This document shows positions 42,702-51,379 of a DNA stretch of 64,000 nucleotides, piece after piece (position 1 is the stretch's first letter; the number at the start of each line of letters is the position of its first letter). Origin of the DNA: Acidobacteriota bacterium. GTDB taxonomy: Bacteria > Acidobacteriota > Terriglobia > Terriglobales > Acidobacteriaceae. The stretch is from contig JAJZDM010000006.1 in assembly GCA_021806005.1 (NCBI GenBank), positions 1 to 64,000 of the forward strand, in the 5' to 3' direction. The notes below the pieces were generated by a model. The model did not search any database. It was not told the origin of the DNA and saw only the letters and a list, made by a program, of their open reading frames with translations. The position numbers and the translations under genes were made by a program.

Positions 42702-44129
42702 TTAGAGAGCATCGGCCGGTTGTGATCCACCAGACGATGGCGTGAGGGTTTCCGCGCCGACCGGATGAACCTCGTGAAGGCGCTGTTCGCTCGATGCCGA
42801 AGCGTTGCCTGAGACGGTATAGGCTACCGCGGCAGCGATGATCGCCGGAACGATGAAGGCATGGCCTCCGGTGGCCTCGGCCACGAAGACTACTGCGGCC
42901 AGAGGCGTCTTGTAGCCGGCGGAAAGAAAGGCAGCCATGCCAACTGCGGCATAGAGACCTGGGTTTGTGCTGTGCACGATGGACTGTGCGAAGGCTGTTC
43001 CCAGGGTTCCGCCGGTAAGGAAGAGTGGAACGAACATGGCGCTGACCCCGCCCGTGCCCAGAGTGGCGAGGGTGGCTCCGAGCTTGAGCGCGGCGAAGGA
43101 GAGCAGTTCCTTCGTGGTGTAGTGCTGGTTGAGAATCATTCCCACGGCCTCATAGTTCGGGCCCAGCGGCGTCAGGCGGCCGGGATAGAGCTGCAGAAAG
43201 GCCAGACCGCAGAGACCGGTGAGCAGCCCGCCGATCCCCATCTTGACCCAGTGTGGCCAGCGGGTGCGCACCGCCAGGTGACGTCCGTGGCGGAAGGTGG
43301 TGACAAACAACAGGGCGACCAGGCCGATCAGCAGACCCAGCAGGGCGCTCCAATAGAGATCTTCCCGCGTGTAGGAAGCAGAGCTGGGGAAGCCGAAGAG
43401 CGGCTTTGCTCCGAGGAATGTGCTGAGGGTGACGAAGGCCACCACGGATGCAATGAGCGAGGGCGCCAGTGCTTCGTAGGCCAGGTCGTCACGAAAAGGC
43501 ATCTCCAGTGCAAACACGATTCCGGTGAGCGGGGCGCGGAAGACTGCGGACATCCCAGCCGCAGCTCCGCAGATGAGCATGATGCGGCGCTCGCGTTCCG
43601 AGAGACGAAAGCGGCGCAGTCTGTCCCACAGCCAGAAGCCGATCGCTCCTCCGGCGTAGATACTGGGACCCTCCAGTGCGGCGCTTCCACCAGATCCTAC
43701 GGTGGCGATGGCGGCCGCAATCTTCGCCGGAAAGCTACGCAGATTCATCCGGCTTCCACGTTCGTGATAGGCACGGATGATCTCCTCGGTGGAGTGGTCA
43801 TCGGGATCCGGCGTCAGCCGCTGCATGATGAAGCCAGCCAGCGCAGATCCCAGCACCAAGCCAGGAACAATCGACCAGTGATGAGCGAGATAGAAGCCCA
43901 GAACGGCAGGCCACAACACGCCCAGGAGAACGACCGCGATGGCAGTTATGGCTATGCCTGTGACGACCCCGACGATAGGGGCCAGGACGAACCACTTGCG
44001 CAGATCGCGGGCGTAGGTGTGCAAGAGGTCCTCACGCACCAGAAAGAGCAGGCGGCGGATAAGGTGCTGGAATGGGAATGAACGCCGAGGATCGCTCTGC
44101 GGGAGATCGGATCGCCTGGGAGAAGTCAT
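42702..44129 (-). CDS. ClC-family chloride channel/transporter
   Basis: The 475-aa protein has about ten to twelve membrane helices. ClC motifs seen are GSGGSAALEGPSIYAGG (with the Glu of the gate segment, normally GKEGP), AAAGMSAVFRAPLTGIVFALE and GTGGVSAMFVPLFLTGGTLG. The first motif GSGIP of the selectivity filter is not recognisable; the corresponding position reads around DPDDHSTEEIIRAYHERGSRM. The protein may therefore represent a divergent ClC subgroup without the standard anion site. No CBS domain is present. It is convergent with the ABC permease gene and lies 15 nt upstream of the marR gene end on the minus strand, so marR and clc may be cotranscribed. Confidence 0.82.
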   Translation of the reverse strand: MTSPRRSDLPQSDPRRSFPFQHLIRRLLFLVREDLLHTYARDLRKWFVLAPIVGVVTGIAITAIAVVLLGVLWPAVLGFYLAHHWSIVPGLVLGSALAGFIMQRLTPDPDDHSTEEIIRAYHERGSRMNLRSFPAKIAAAIATVGSGGSAALEGPSIYAGGAIGFWLWDRLRRFRLSERERRIMLICGAAAGMSAVFRAPLTGIVFALEMPFRDDLAYEALAPSLIASVVAFVTLSTFLGAKPLFGFPSSASYTREDLYWSALLGLLIGLVALLFVTTFRHGRHLAVRTRWPHWVKMGIGGLLTGLCGLAFLQLYPGRLTPLGPNYEAVGMILNQHYTTKELLSFAALKLGATLATLGTGGVSAMFVPLFLTGGTLGTAFAQSIVHSTNPGLYAAVGMAAFLSAGYKTPLAAVVFVAEATGGHAFIVPAIIAAAVAYTVSGNASASSEQRLHEVHPVGAETLTPSSGGSQPADAL

Positions 44130-44144
44130 GACACCTTTCTTGTG

Positions 44145-44648
44145 CTATGTGCGGATCCGGCGGCGGGGCTGGCTGCGGACGGATGGTTTTCCTGGAACCT
44201 TCGACTTGCGATTCTTTGGCTTGCTGGGTTCCGATCTGCTGGCTTTCAGGGCTCTGGCGCTCGGGAGAATCTCTGCGCGGACGCGCTCCACCTCTTCGTG
44301 GTGGAGAAGGCTGAGCCGGAAGAGAATCTCCTGGCCGCAGGGGGTAAGCGAAACCAGCACCTGGCGACGGTCGGCAGGGGAACTCTGACGGTGCACCAGT
44401 CCGCTGGTTACCGCCCGTTGTACCAGTCCCACCACGGAGTTGTTCCGCTCTTGCAGAAACTCAGCCAGTTGGGAGATGGTTGCCACGCCGTGTTCTGTGA
44501 ATCCGGCGATGCCCAGCAGGAGCTGATGTTGCTGGGGTGTGACTCCAGCGGCTCGAGCCGCTTTCTCGCTGAAGCGTACAAAGCGCCGCAGCGCGTAGCG
44601 GAACTGCGCCAGATCACGGAGTATCTCTTGTTTTTTCTGCTTGCTCAT
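44145..44648 (-). CDS. MarR-family transcriptional regulator
   Basis: Start ATG 44648 (MSKQKKQE), with GGGAG ahead, gives 167 aa. It has the MarR winged-helix core (LLLGIAGFTEHGVATISQLAEFLQERNNSVVGLVQRAVTSGL) and the wing motif SSPADRRQVLVSLT, then a helix LLHHEEVERVRAEIL. A basic tail (PKNRKSKVPGKPSVRSQPRRRIRT) is unusually long. It lies upstream of the ClC gene on the same strand. Candidate operator palindromes occur in the 340-nt region before it, which also serves DUF488. Target genes are probably clc or DUF488; this is inferred from adjacency. Confidence 0.9.
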   Translation of the reverse strand: MSKQKKQEILRDLAQFRYALRRFVRFSEKAARAAGVTPQQHQLLLGIAGFTEHGVATISQLAEFLQERNNSVVGLVQRAVTSGLVHRQSSPADRRQVLVSLTPCGQEILFRLSLLHHEEVERVRAEILPSARALKASRSEPSKPKNRKSKVPGKPSVRSQPRRRIRT

Positions 44649-44988
44649 CCTGCTGGACTCCCAGACGGCGCGTTCCCTGGAGGCTGCAGCCGTTGCATTG
44701 ATTAGATCGCAATACAACCTTATTTTACATCGCATTGTGATCTTTTTCCCGGACGGGTCCCAGAGTATGGGTGCCGAAGACGCTTCTGCGACGATTCCCG
44801 GACCAGGCGTTCATGGTCTATAGCATCGGTCCTGCTGCCGGGTACCCGGAAGGGGGTGTGGCGGCATCTTCCTGAAGAGAAGCGCTTCTCCATGGCAAAG
44901 CCGCAGTTACTTCTCCACAGAAGATGCTAGCCTGAAGTTCAGGCAGCAGAGAGGCGCTGGGCTTGGCTGCCGGAAGCAGCCTTCTTTG
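44649..44988. promoter_or_regulatory. Divergent marR/DUF488 control region with several palindromes
   Basis: This 340-nt region has no gene. It contains an imperfect inverted repeat GATCGCAAT/ATTGTGATC (44705-44742, 20-nt spacer), CCGGGTACCCGG (44838-44849), GAGAAGCGCTTCTC (44877-44890) and GCCTGAA-G-TTCAGGC (44930-44944). The first lies 57 nt before the marR start, where an auto-repressor would bind; the last lies 45 nt before the DUF488 start. Confidence 0.4.
44705..44742. promoter_or_regulatory. Candidate MarR operator
   Basis: GATCGCAAT pairs with ATTGTGATC (8 of 9 positions) across an AT-rich spacer of 20 nt. MarR proteins bind imperfect inverted repeats near their own promoters. Confidence 0.35.
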
Positions 44989-45375
44989 ATGGGCGATGAT
45001 GAGAGGATGATCAGGATCAAGCGTGTCTATGTTCCAGCAGAGGCCTCTGACGGGGCCCGTTTTCTGGTGGACCGTCTCTGGCCCCGGGGGGTCAGGAAAG
45101 AGGCGCTCGCTCTGCGAGCGTGGCTGAAGGATGCAGCTCCGAGCACGCCGCTGCGTCAGTGGTATCACAGTCATCTGGAGGAGTGGCCGGCGTTCCGACG
45201 GCGCTATCTGACAGAACTGGAAGCGGATCCCGAGGCATGGAAGCCTCTGCTCGAAGAGGCTCGGCAGGGGACCGTGACGCTGCTGTACAGCTCAAGAGAT
45301 AGCGAGCGGAATCATGCCCTCGTCCTGAAGAATCTGCTGGATCAGAGGCTGGGCGAAGAGAGAGACGCAAAGTGA
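44989..45375 (+). CDS. DUF488 family protein
   Basis: The 128-aa protein has the DUF488 signature IRIKRVYVPAEASDGARFLVDRLWPRGVRKE, with the conserved DRLWPRG loop and a C-terminal part that includes VTLLYSSRDSERNHALVLKNLL. The family is widespread, often next to stress-response and resistance genes, and its biochemical role is unsettled. ATG 44989 or the closer ATG 45007 (MIRIKRVY) could start it; the latter has a GAGAGG directly abutting it, too near to act as a ribosome binding site. It is divergent from marR, which may control it. Confidence 0.85.
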   Translation: MGDDERMIRIKRVYVPAEASDGARFLVDRLWPRGVRKEALALRAWLKDAAPSTPLRQWYHSHLEEWPAFRRRYLTELEADPEAWKPLLEEARQGTVTLLYSSRDSERNHALVLKNLLDQRLGEERDAK

Positions 45376-45504
45376 CGCGGGCGGGATGCCTGGTTGTAGG
45401 GGTGCGGTGTCCTGGCAGGTATCTCCGGCTTGCCAGATTTTACCGTGGAGAAGAAAAAACCGGACCAGACCCCCTGCGGAGATCGATAATCTCCTCAGGG
45501 AAGG

Positions 45505-46380
45505 ATGCCGATCATGTTCCTGCGGAAACCCTCTTACTTGATGATGCTCGCCGAGATTGGTGCCTGTATTGGCCTGGCGGTTTTGACCGCCATGGCGGTG
45601 TTCCATGCGGGCCCTGGATGTGTTTCCGTTGGCCGGCCGAGGTGCGATGCCCCGAGCCGGAGGCTGCAGAGGCTCCCTTCAGGAGATGCTGCAGCATTGC
45701 TGCAGGGAGGAGAGCGTGCCGGCCGAAGGAATCCAGGGCTGATCCTGTCTGGGCAGGAAAGGGAGTGGTTCAGCCAGCAAGACCCTTGGCCGTCGTCGCC
45801 CGCGGTTCCAATTCAGTTCCGGGATCCTGCGGAGCTGGGTCCTGGAAAGTTGCTGGTGGCCAGTCGTGGTCTTGGTGATCCGCACTTTGCCAAGACGGTT
45901 ATTCTGCTGGTTCATTATGACGAGAGAGGTGTTGTGGGGTTGGTCCTCAACCGCCGCAGCAATCTTCCGATCTCTCGCGTCTTCGACCTTAAAGCCGCCA
46001 AGGATCGCATGGATCCGGTATATTTTGGCGGTCCGGTGCAGCCTTCGGTTGTGTTTGCCCTGATGCAGTCCAAGGGCGACGTGAAGAAGGCGGAGCAGAT
46101 CTTCGACGGAGTGTACCTGATCTCCGACAAGAGCCTGTTTGAACATACGCTGGCATCTCAGCCGGATCCGAGTGTCTTTCATGTGTATCTGGGGTACGCC
46201 GGGTGGACGACGGATCAACTGCGGAATGAGGTGAAGATGGGCGCATGGTTCATCTTTCCGGCAAAGACCTCCGCCGTATTCAATGCCGATCCGGATGTTT
46301 TGTGGAATCAGATGATCCGCGAGACGCAGTTGGAGATGGCGCAGGTGAGACCCCTGCGGGGAATCTCTCCCCGTCCGTGA
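45505..46380 (+). CDS. YqgE/AlgH (UPF0301)-family protein with N-terminal membrane anchor
   Basis: The 291-aa protein carries a UPF0301 domain from about residue 110: LGPGKLLVASRGLGDPHFAKTVILLVHYDERGVVGLVLNR, YFGGPVQPSVVFALMQ, and VYLISDKSL. Typical YqgE proteins are about 190 aa, begin at that point and are cytosolic. Here a segment of about 100 residues precedes it, with one hydrophobic helix (AEIGACIGLAVLTAMAVFHAG) and a loop of Arg/Gly/Glu. The anchored form may act at the membrane. The AlgH/YqgE role is uncertain (transcriptional control has been suggested in Pseudomonas). It starts 130 nt after the DUF488 stop. Confidence 0.82.
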   Translation: MPIMFLRKPSYLMMLAEIGACIGLAVLTAMAVFHAGPGCVSVGRPRCDAPSRRLQRLPSGDAAALLQGGERAGRRNPGLILSGQEREWFSQQDPWPSSPAVPIQFRDPAELGPGKLLVASRGLGDPHFAKTVILLVHYDERGVVGLVLNRRSNLPISRVFDLKAAKDRMDPVYFGGPVQPSVVFALMQSKGDVKKAEQIFDGVYLISDKSLFEHTLASQPDPSVFHVYLGYAGWTTDQLRNEVKMGAWFIFPAKTSAVFNADPDVLWNQMIRETQLEMAQVRPLRGISPRP

Positions 46381-46641
46381 AGACTTTTCTGTGCAGGTGG
46401 ATCCCGTGCCTCGGCCTTGATGGACGGTTTCCCCATTTCCGAAGTGGGTTGCGAGCGGTGTTCGTGACTGGCCTGCGGGATGATTCAGGGGTCTCCAAGT
46501 ACGGCTCGTCTTGGAGGATGAACACCTCGACTGCGGCGCAGCGGGTAGCAGGCGCCGCTACGTGTCTCTCCGGCGTGTCAGCAGCGGACAAGAATCAGGC
46601 GCTCTTCTGTCCCGATTCCAGCTCCTGCAGCGCAGCAGCGT
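46381..46641. other. Convergent intergenic region
   Basis: This 261-nt region between the YqgE-like gene and the secreted hypothetical gene shows no gene or obvious terminator stem. Confidence 0.3.
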
Positions 46642-47955
46642 TTACTTTGCAGCGGCCACTGCCGGACAACTGCCGCGATGGAAGATCACCTGCGAGGATG
46701 GATTGGGCTGATAGGCGCGAAGTCTCTTCTCGAAATCCTTGAATGGAACCGGCCCCGCATAGTCATACACGTTGCCCTCGCATTCCACCTGACCATCCAG
46801 GGCGAAGAGCGCGTACGTTCCCACCGAGCCGCCGCTGTAGCTGATTCTTGTGCCGAAGATATTGCTGAAGCGCGACACGTCGCCACCGGACTCCAGCGCT
46901 TTGAGCAGCAGCAGGTGCACCTTGGCCGGCGTTGTGAGCGCGCCGCCGGCCTCGAGGTGAATCCCGAGTGCGTCGGCGAGTCCGTCGGCAGCGAGATCGG
47001 AATCAAGATGAGAGGGTATTCCAGTGTTTGCAGTCGCGGAGCCGGCAGCGCTCTTCCCGATGCTCGAATTGCTGTTCCGCGCGGTTGTCTGATCCGCGCC
47101 CATGGTTGAGTTGTCAGAAAGGTTGGAGAGCGAATCGATGAAGCTTTGCATGTTCCGAACGCCAGGATCATCCTTCCCATTTACGCTCAGCAGGCAATCG
47201 TGAACCCGCAGCAGAGCCAGCAGTCGGGTAACAAAGGGCGACTGTGCCGGCTCGATCGGCTGCAAGGAGCCAGGCATATACGAGGACGGCGAGAGTACTG
47301 TCACATTCAGAACGCGCAAGTCCCGCCCGACGTCGTCGATGAATGCCTGGTCTTCAATCGTGCCGCGCACGGGGCTGTTCGAGTATCCGGAGTTGAACAC
47401 GCCCAGAACGGCGGTGGCAAGCTGCACATCGGAACCCGATAACGGCAGAGCAAACTGCGCTTCAGGGCTGGCGCCCGCGCCCAGGTTGAGGCCGGTAATG
47501 TTTCCTTTGCGGCGTGGGTTAACCGGATTTCCTGACAGATCGCAGACGCTCCCGGCGCGGTTCAGCATCTCCGCCATGGTTTGCATATCCGAGCGCCACA
47601 CAGCAAACTCCGGGATGACATTGTTTTCGAAGGGCAGCAAGACAACCTTCTCGGCAGGGTCCTCCACCTGGATGCTGCACCGCCCGCCTGCCGCATCGCT
47701 CGTGAAGCGGGCTGGCTGACCGCTCAGCAGGCCGGCGACCTCGCAGGCAACCGCTTCGCTGTCGGACTCCAGCGCTCGATAGGTGAGCATCTCGGTTTCG
47801 ATGGAAAACCTCGGTGCCGAAGACAGAACCTGTCCGCCGGCCGAATTGGACGGCGAACTCTGCGCCCAGGCGCGCGGCGCGCCTGGGGCCAGGCTCAGCG
47901 CCACGGAGAGGCCGGTAGAGATCAGTGGAGCTGCGGAGTGAGCAGTGACCTTCAT
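46642..47955 (-). CDS. Secreted conserved hypothetical protein
   Basis: Start ATG 47955 (MKVTAHSAAP), with GTGGGGGC close upstream, gives 437 aa. A signal peptide ends about residue 31 (APRAWAQ). The rest contains four cysteines (CEVAGLL, GGRCSIQV, VCDLSG, DCLLSVN, plus ECEGNV and GSCPAV near the end), and several beta-rich stretches (FALPLSGSDVQLATAVLGVFNSGYSNSPV). I do not recognise a family. The presence of paired cysteines, export and no enzymatic motif suggests a periplasmic or secreted structural protein. It is preceded on its own strand by a perfect inverted repeat (47978-48002), so expression may be controlled. It stands alone. Confidence 0.6.
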   Translation of the reverse strand: MKVTAHSAAPLISTGLSVALSLAPGAPRAWAQSSPSNSAGGQVLSSAPRFSIETEMLTYRALESDSEAVACEVAGLLSGQPARFTSDAAGGRCSIQVEDPAEKVVLLPFENNVIPEFAVWRSDMQTMAEMLNRAGSVCDLSGNPVNPRRKGNITGLNLGAGASPEAQFALPLSGSDVQLATAVLGVFNSGYSNSPVRGTIEDQAFIDDVGRDLRVLNVTVLSPSSYMPGSLQPIEPAQSPFVTRLLALLRVHDCLLSVNGKDDPGVRNMQSFIDSLSNLSDNSTMGADQTTARNSNSSIGKSAAGSATANTGIPSHLDSDLAADGLADALGIHLEAGGALTTPAKVHLLLLKALESGGDVSRFSNIFGTRISYSGGSVGTYALFALDGQVECEGNVYDYAGPVPFKDFEKRLRAYQPNPSSQVIFHRGSCPAVAAAK

Positions 47956-47977
47956 GATGTGCCCCCACTCATCGTCA

Positions 47978-48002
47978 GACGTCCACCAGGACGATGGACG
48001 TC
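47978..48002 (-). promoter_or_regulatory. Candidate operator of the secreted hypothetical gene
   Basis: GACGTCCA and TGGACGTC are perfectly complementary around a 9-nt spacer, 23 nt from the ATG. This spacing and symmetry suit a dimeric regulator near the promoter or within the leader. Confidence 0.4.
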
Positions 48003-48279
48003 CAAAGGTAAGGATGATTTTACGAAAGTGTACACGTTTCATCTGATCCAGCGGCTGGTATTTGCTAGCGAGGGAGGCGGATTTGTGGAGCGGAGAGCCC
48101 ATAGGCTGCTGCCAGACGAAAGAAGGGGAGATTTGGAGACGTTGCATGTGAGGAACAACGCTTCTCCAGGCCGAAGGCAGCCAAGGACCGCACGGGTTCT
48201 GCATTTTGGGAAGGACTGGCGCAGCCTTATGGAATTGTCAGTGTAGATGAAGTTGTAGTTGGAAGCCTTGGCCGCGATG

Positions 48280-48303
48280 GGCGCTTTCTCCAACGAAAGC
48301 GCC
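48280..48303. terminator. Hairpin, possible terminator of the GH3 gene region
   Basis: GGCGCTTTC/GAAAGCGCC forms a 9-bp stem with a TCCAAC loop about 300 nt beyond the GH3 stop. No T run follows, so it may be a processing site. Confidence 0.3.
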
Positions 48304-48605
48304 GCTGCAAGCCCTCTCCGGGCACATCCCCTTAGAACCCATGAACACTGGAAGTGCTATAGGCTGCGTCTGCCCTGTTGGAGTCGAAGGTCGAATGGAA
48401 GCCAGCGGAGAACATCTTCAAACGCATGATGTCATCCCGTCGGAAGGTGGGAGCTTCTGACGTCTTTCTGGGATGTTCTGGCATATGTCGGGTGGGTGCG
48501 GGAACAACTGCGGAGCGAGATGCAATTGGTGAAACCTCTCCGGGAAGCTCCCCGCCCACAGGACTGCTTTGAGCGTGTGCCGCCTGTTTGGTGGAGGAGC
48601 CGTGG

Positions 48606-50858
48606 TTACTGGACCTGAAGCGTGGTCTGCAGCGGAAGATCGGCCGATGAGTCTCCGGCCATGAGAACGATAGGTGTGGCCTCCACTTCGAGAGCCTGGG
48701 CGTGGTTGTCCCAGAAGGCCAGGCGCAGTGCGGGCAAGGGGATGTGGACGGTGTGGGTCTGGCCGGCCGCGACGCTGACGCGCTGGAAACCCTCCAGTTC
48801 CTCGCGAGGGCGATCGATGGATGAGTGCGGATAGTGAACGTAGAGTTGCACCACGGCATCTCCGGCTCGCTGGCCGGTGTTGGTCACATCGACGCTGGCA
48901 GTAATCTCGCCATCTTTGGCAAGGTGGGAAGAACTGGTGCGGAGGTTGGAGAATCGAAAGGCTGTGTAGCTGAGCCCGAAGCCGAAGGGGTAGAGCGGCT
49001 GCCCTTTGAAGTACATGTAGGTGTGGCCGTCGCGGATGTTGTAATCCATCAACGGCGGTAGCTGGCCGGCCGAGCTGGGCCAGGTCTCCACCAGATGCCC
49101 GCCGGGGTCTGCGTCGCCAAACAAAACCTTGGCCAGTGCGGTTCCTTCATCCTGAGAGCTTTGCGCCATGTGCAGAATGGCCGGCAGATTCGCCTGGCTC
49201 CAGTTGATGGCGAAGGGGAAGCTGGAGACCAGAATCTCAACCGTGCGCGGGTTTACGTCGAAGATCTGCTTGGCGATCTGCTCCTGGGCGAGGTTGATGC
49301 TCTCGCGGTCGCGTCCTTCACGCCCGTCGCTGGGTGTGGTGCAGGGCAGGGTGTTGCCGCCGTCGGGGGTGTTCACCCAGGCCTGGCCCTGGTCGCCGCA
49401 GGTCGGATCGTTGCCGACGACCACGATGGCGACGTCCGAGTGTCGCGCCGCCTGAACCGCAGCTATTTCATCCTGGGGCGAGTTGTAGGGCACGTAGTTG
49501 ATCTTGACGTAAGGGCCCACCTCGTCGCGAATACCCTCCAGCGGCGTTACGGCATAGGGTGGCGTACCGCCGTACCAGTCTCCGTGCACCACGTCGGCCA
49601 AGGGGCCGATCACCGCGATGGAGTGAATCTTGCTCTTATCCAGGGGAAGGAAGTTGTTCTGGTTCTTGAGCAGGACAACGGATTCGAGCGCCAGCCTTTG
49701 CGAGACCGAGCGATCGCGATCGGTATCCCAGGGCGAGGGCTGATCGCCAGTCTGGCGGATGGCGGTGTAAGGAACCATGCCCGGTGGATCCAGCAGGCCG
49801 AGCTTGATTTCGATGCGGAACTTGCTCCGCAGCGCCTGATCGATCTCGGACTCGGAGATCGAGCCTTGCTTCACCGCTGCGTGCATCGAGTCCTTGTAGT
49901 TATCCAGGAACTGATTGATGCCGGCCTTGAAGGAGGCAACCACCGCTGCATCCTGATTGGGGAAGAGATGGCGGGGGTCCACCAGCAGATGGATCGCGCC
50001 GCCATCGCTGGAGATCACATCCAGGCCCCACTGGTCGATGAGCAGAGAGCGCAGGATGGGGTTGATGGCCATCGGCGTGCCGTTCCAGGCGTTGTAGGAG
50101 GCCATCACGGCTTTGGCTCCGCCCTGCTGAAAGCCCATGCGGAAGGGAACCGAGTAGTACTCCCAGAAGAGGCGCTGGCCGAAGTTGGAGGAGGAACTGG
50201 TGCGGTAGTTTTCGTTCTCATTGGCCAGAAAGTGCTTCAGCAGGGCAGCGGCCTGCCAGTACTTCGGGTTATCGCCCTGCAGGCCGTGGATGAAGGCGGT
50301 CGCCATGGTTCCGTTGAAGAAGGGATCTTCGCCGTAGACCTCCTCGCTGCGTCCCCAGCGGGGATCGCGGTCGAGGTCAGCTTGCGGACCCCAGAGCATG
50401 AGGATCTGGCGGTGATATTTGGGAGTCTGGGTGATATAGCGAGCCTCATATCCCTCGACTGCGGCAGCCTGACGGACCAGATCTGGATCCCAGCTCTCGC
50501 CCATCCCTGGAGGCTGCGGAAACTGGGTGGTGGTGATGGGTTCACGGGTATAACTGGACTGGCGCTGCACAACGCCGTGGATCCCCTCAGAGCTGCCGAT
50601 GTTGGGCACGCCGAGGCGCGGAACGCCGGTCGAGGTGCCCAGGCAGTCAATCTTCTCATCCAGCGTCATGCGCGAGAGAAGGTCGTCGATGCGCTTCTCA
50701 GTCGGCAGCTTCGGGTCGTCGAAGGGATAGTGCTGCAACTGCCACTGCGAGACCTGCTGCGGAGGAGCGATGGGCTGCTTCTGGGCGGCGGCTCCAGCGG
50801 TGAAGGCAAGCTCTGAGCAGAGAGCCAGGAGGACGGGAAGTTTCAGCAAGTACGTCAC
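48606..50858 (-). CDS. Glycoside hydrolase family 3 beta-glucosidase/xylosidase, secreted
   Basis: GTG 50858 (VTYLLKLP) gives 750 aa with an N-terminal signal peptide. The GH3 N-domain shows DLDRDPRWGRSEEVYGEDPF and the nucleophile region WGLDVISSDGGAIHLLV. The C-domain includes IHSIAVIGPLADVVHGDWYGG and an unusually long loop with VVGNDPTCGDQGQAW. A fibronectin type III-like domain follows (residues about 640-740), as in many exo-acting GH3 enzymes. These hydrolyse terminal beta-glucose, xylose or arabinose. It is monocistronic, preceded by a promoter-palindrome overlap (50904-50930) and separated from the ABC genes by 521 nt. Confidence 0.92.
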   Translation of the reverse strand: MTYLLKLPVLLALCSELAFTAGAAAQKQPIAPPQQVSQWQLQHYPFDDPKLPTEKRIDDLLSRMTLDEKIDCLGTSTGVPRLGVPNIGSSEGIHGVVQRQSSYTREPITTTQFPQPPGMGESWDPDLVRQAAAVEGYEARYITQTPKYHRQILMLWGPQADLDRDPRWGRSEEVYGEDPFFNGTMATAFIHGLQGDNPKYWQAAALLKHFLANENENYRTSSSSNFGQRLFWEYYSVPFRMGFQQGGAKAVMASYNAWNGTPMAINPILRSLLIDQWGLDVISSDGGAIHLLVDPRHLFPNQDAAVVASFKAGINQFLDNYKDSMHAAVKQGSISESEIDQALRSKFRIEIKLGLLDPPGMVPYTAIRQTGDQPSPWDTDRDRSVSQRLALESVVLLKNQNNFLPLDKSKIHSIAVIGPLADVVHGDWYGGTPPYAVTPLEGIRDEVGPYVKINYVPYNSPQDEIAAVQAARHSDVAIVVVGNDPTCGDQGQAWVNTPDGGNTLPCTTPSDGREGRDRESINLAQEQIAKQIFDVNPRTVEILVSSFPFAINWSQANLPAILHMAQSSQDEGTALAKVLFGDADPGGHLVETWPSSAGQLPPLMDYNIRDGHTYMYFKGQPLYPFGFGLSYTAFRFSNLRTSSSHLAKDGEITASVDVTNTGQRAGDAVVQLYVHYPHSSIDRPREELEGFQRVSVAAGQTHTVHIPLPALRLAFWDNHAQALEVEATPIVLMAGDSSADLPLQTTLQVQ

Positions 50859-51379
50859 CTTTCTGATCCCGGGAGGCACGGTACACCAACGCGGCGGGAC
50901 GAGAAGATACGAGCGATTAAAGCGTATCAAATAACGGGATCGGAAGAGAGAGAGTTTCTTCGAATGGCCGGTTGCGGATCGGAGCTGGATCTGCCCCCAG
51001 TTCTGCCACGAACGATTGCGCCACCGCTGTCAGAATCAATCCCGGGCGCAGGTGGTCCGCTTCAGCAGCGCTGGCTGCCGTACCTCCGAGCGTCGCCTCT
51101 CTTGCGCAGATAGCTGGACGCGGAACGGCTATCGCCTTCGTGAGGGCCGGGCCGCCAAGCAAGCATCGCCACGCTCGCCATGCGCTCCTCCGCCGACTTC
51201 GATCATTCCAACTGCACTTTAAGGAACCGTTTCCGGACTCTTCGCGTAGTATGAAGTGCACTCGGGCTTTTGATTTCCCTGTAGCCGCTGCTTCCGCGGT
51301 ACGGCTGCCCTTTCATCGTCGCATCCTCACCATCGCGCCCTGCGCCTGTCTGCGCTCGGGCCGTTCAGGAGAATCTTCT
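50859..51379. other. 521-nt divergent region (GH3 / ABC-M1 pair)
   Basis: The region holds a minus-strand promoter candidate overlapping a palindrome and a GGAACCGTTTCC near-palindrome (51223-51234). The track ORF at 50972-52279 extends 136 codons upstream of the real ABC start; that part has no family character and ATG 51251 is the only other plausible start. Confidence 0.4.
50904..50930 (-). promoter_or_regulatory. Candidate GH3 promoter overlapped by an inverted repeat
   Basis: On the GH3 strand TTGATA and TATCTT lie 15 nt apart. The GATACG-11nt-CGTATC palindrome (50906-50928) overlaps both boxes, the arrangement expected for a repressor site. The spacer is two bases short of ideal. Confidence 0.3.

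Larger units (their letters stand above)
47956..48605. other. 650-nt intergenic region with inverted repeats
   Basis: The gap between the GH3 gene end and the secreted hypothetical gene start (both minus strand) has no convincing gene; small ORFs on either strand have no start signals or family features. It contains the 8-bp inverted repeat at 47978-48002 and a GGCGCTTTC/GAAAGCGCC 9-bp hairpin at 48280-48303. Confidence 0.45.

Noticed and set aside
42861-44081. 406-aa plus-strand ORF
   Set aside because: Antisense of the ClC gene.
46280-46591. 103-aa minus-strand ORF
   Set aside because: Overlaps the end of the YqgE-like gene and has no family features.
49095-50816. 573-aa plus-strand ORF
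   Set aside because: It is the shadow of the GH3 gene; composition and lack of motifs show it is not coding.
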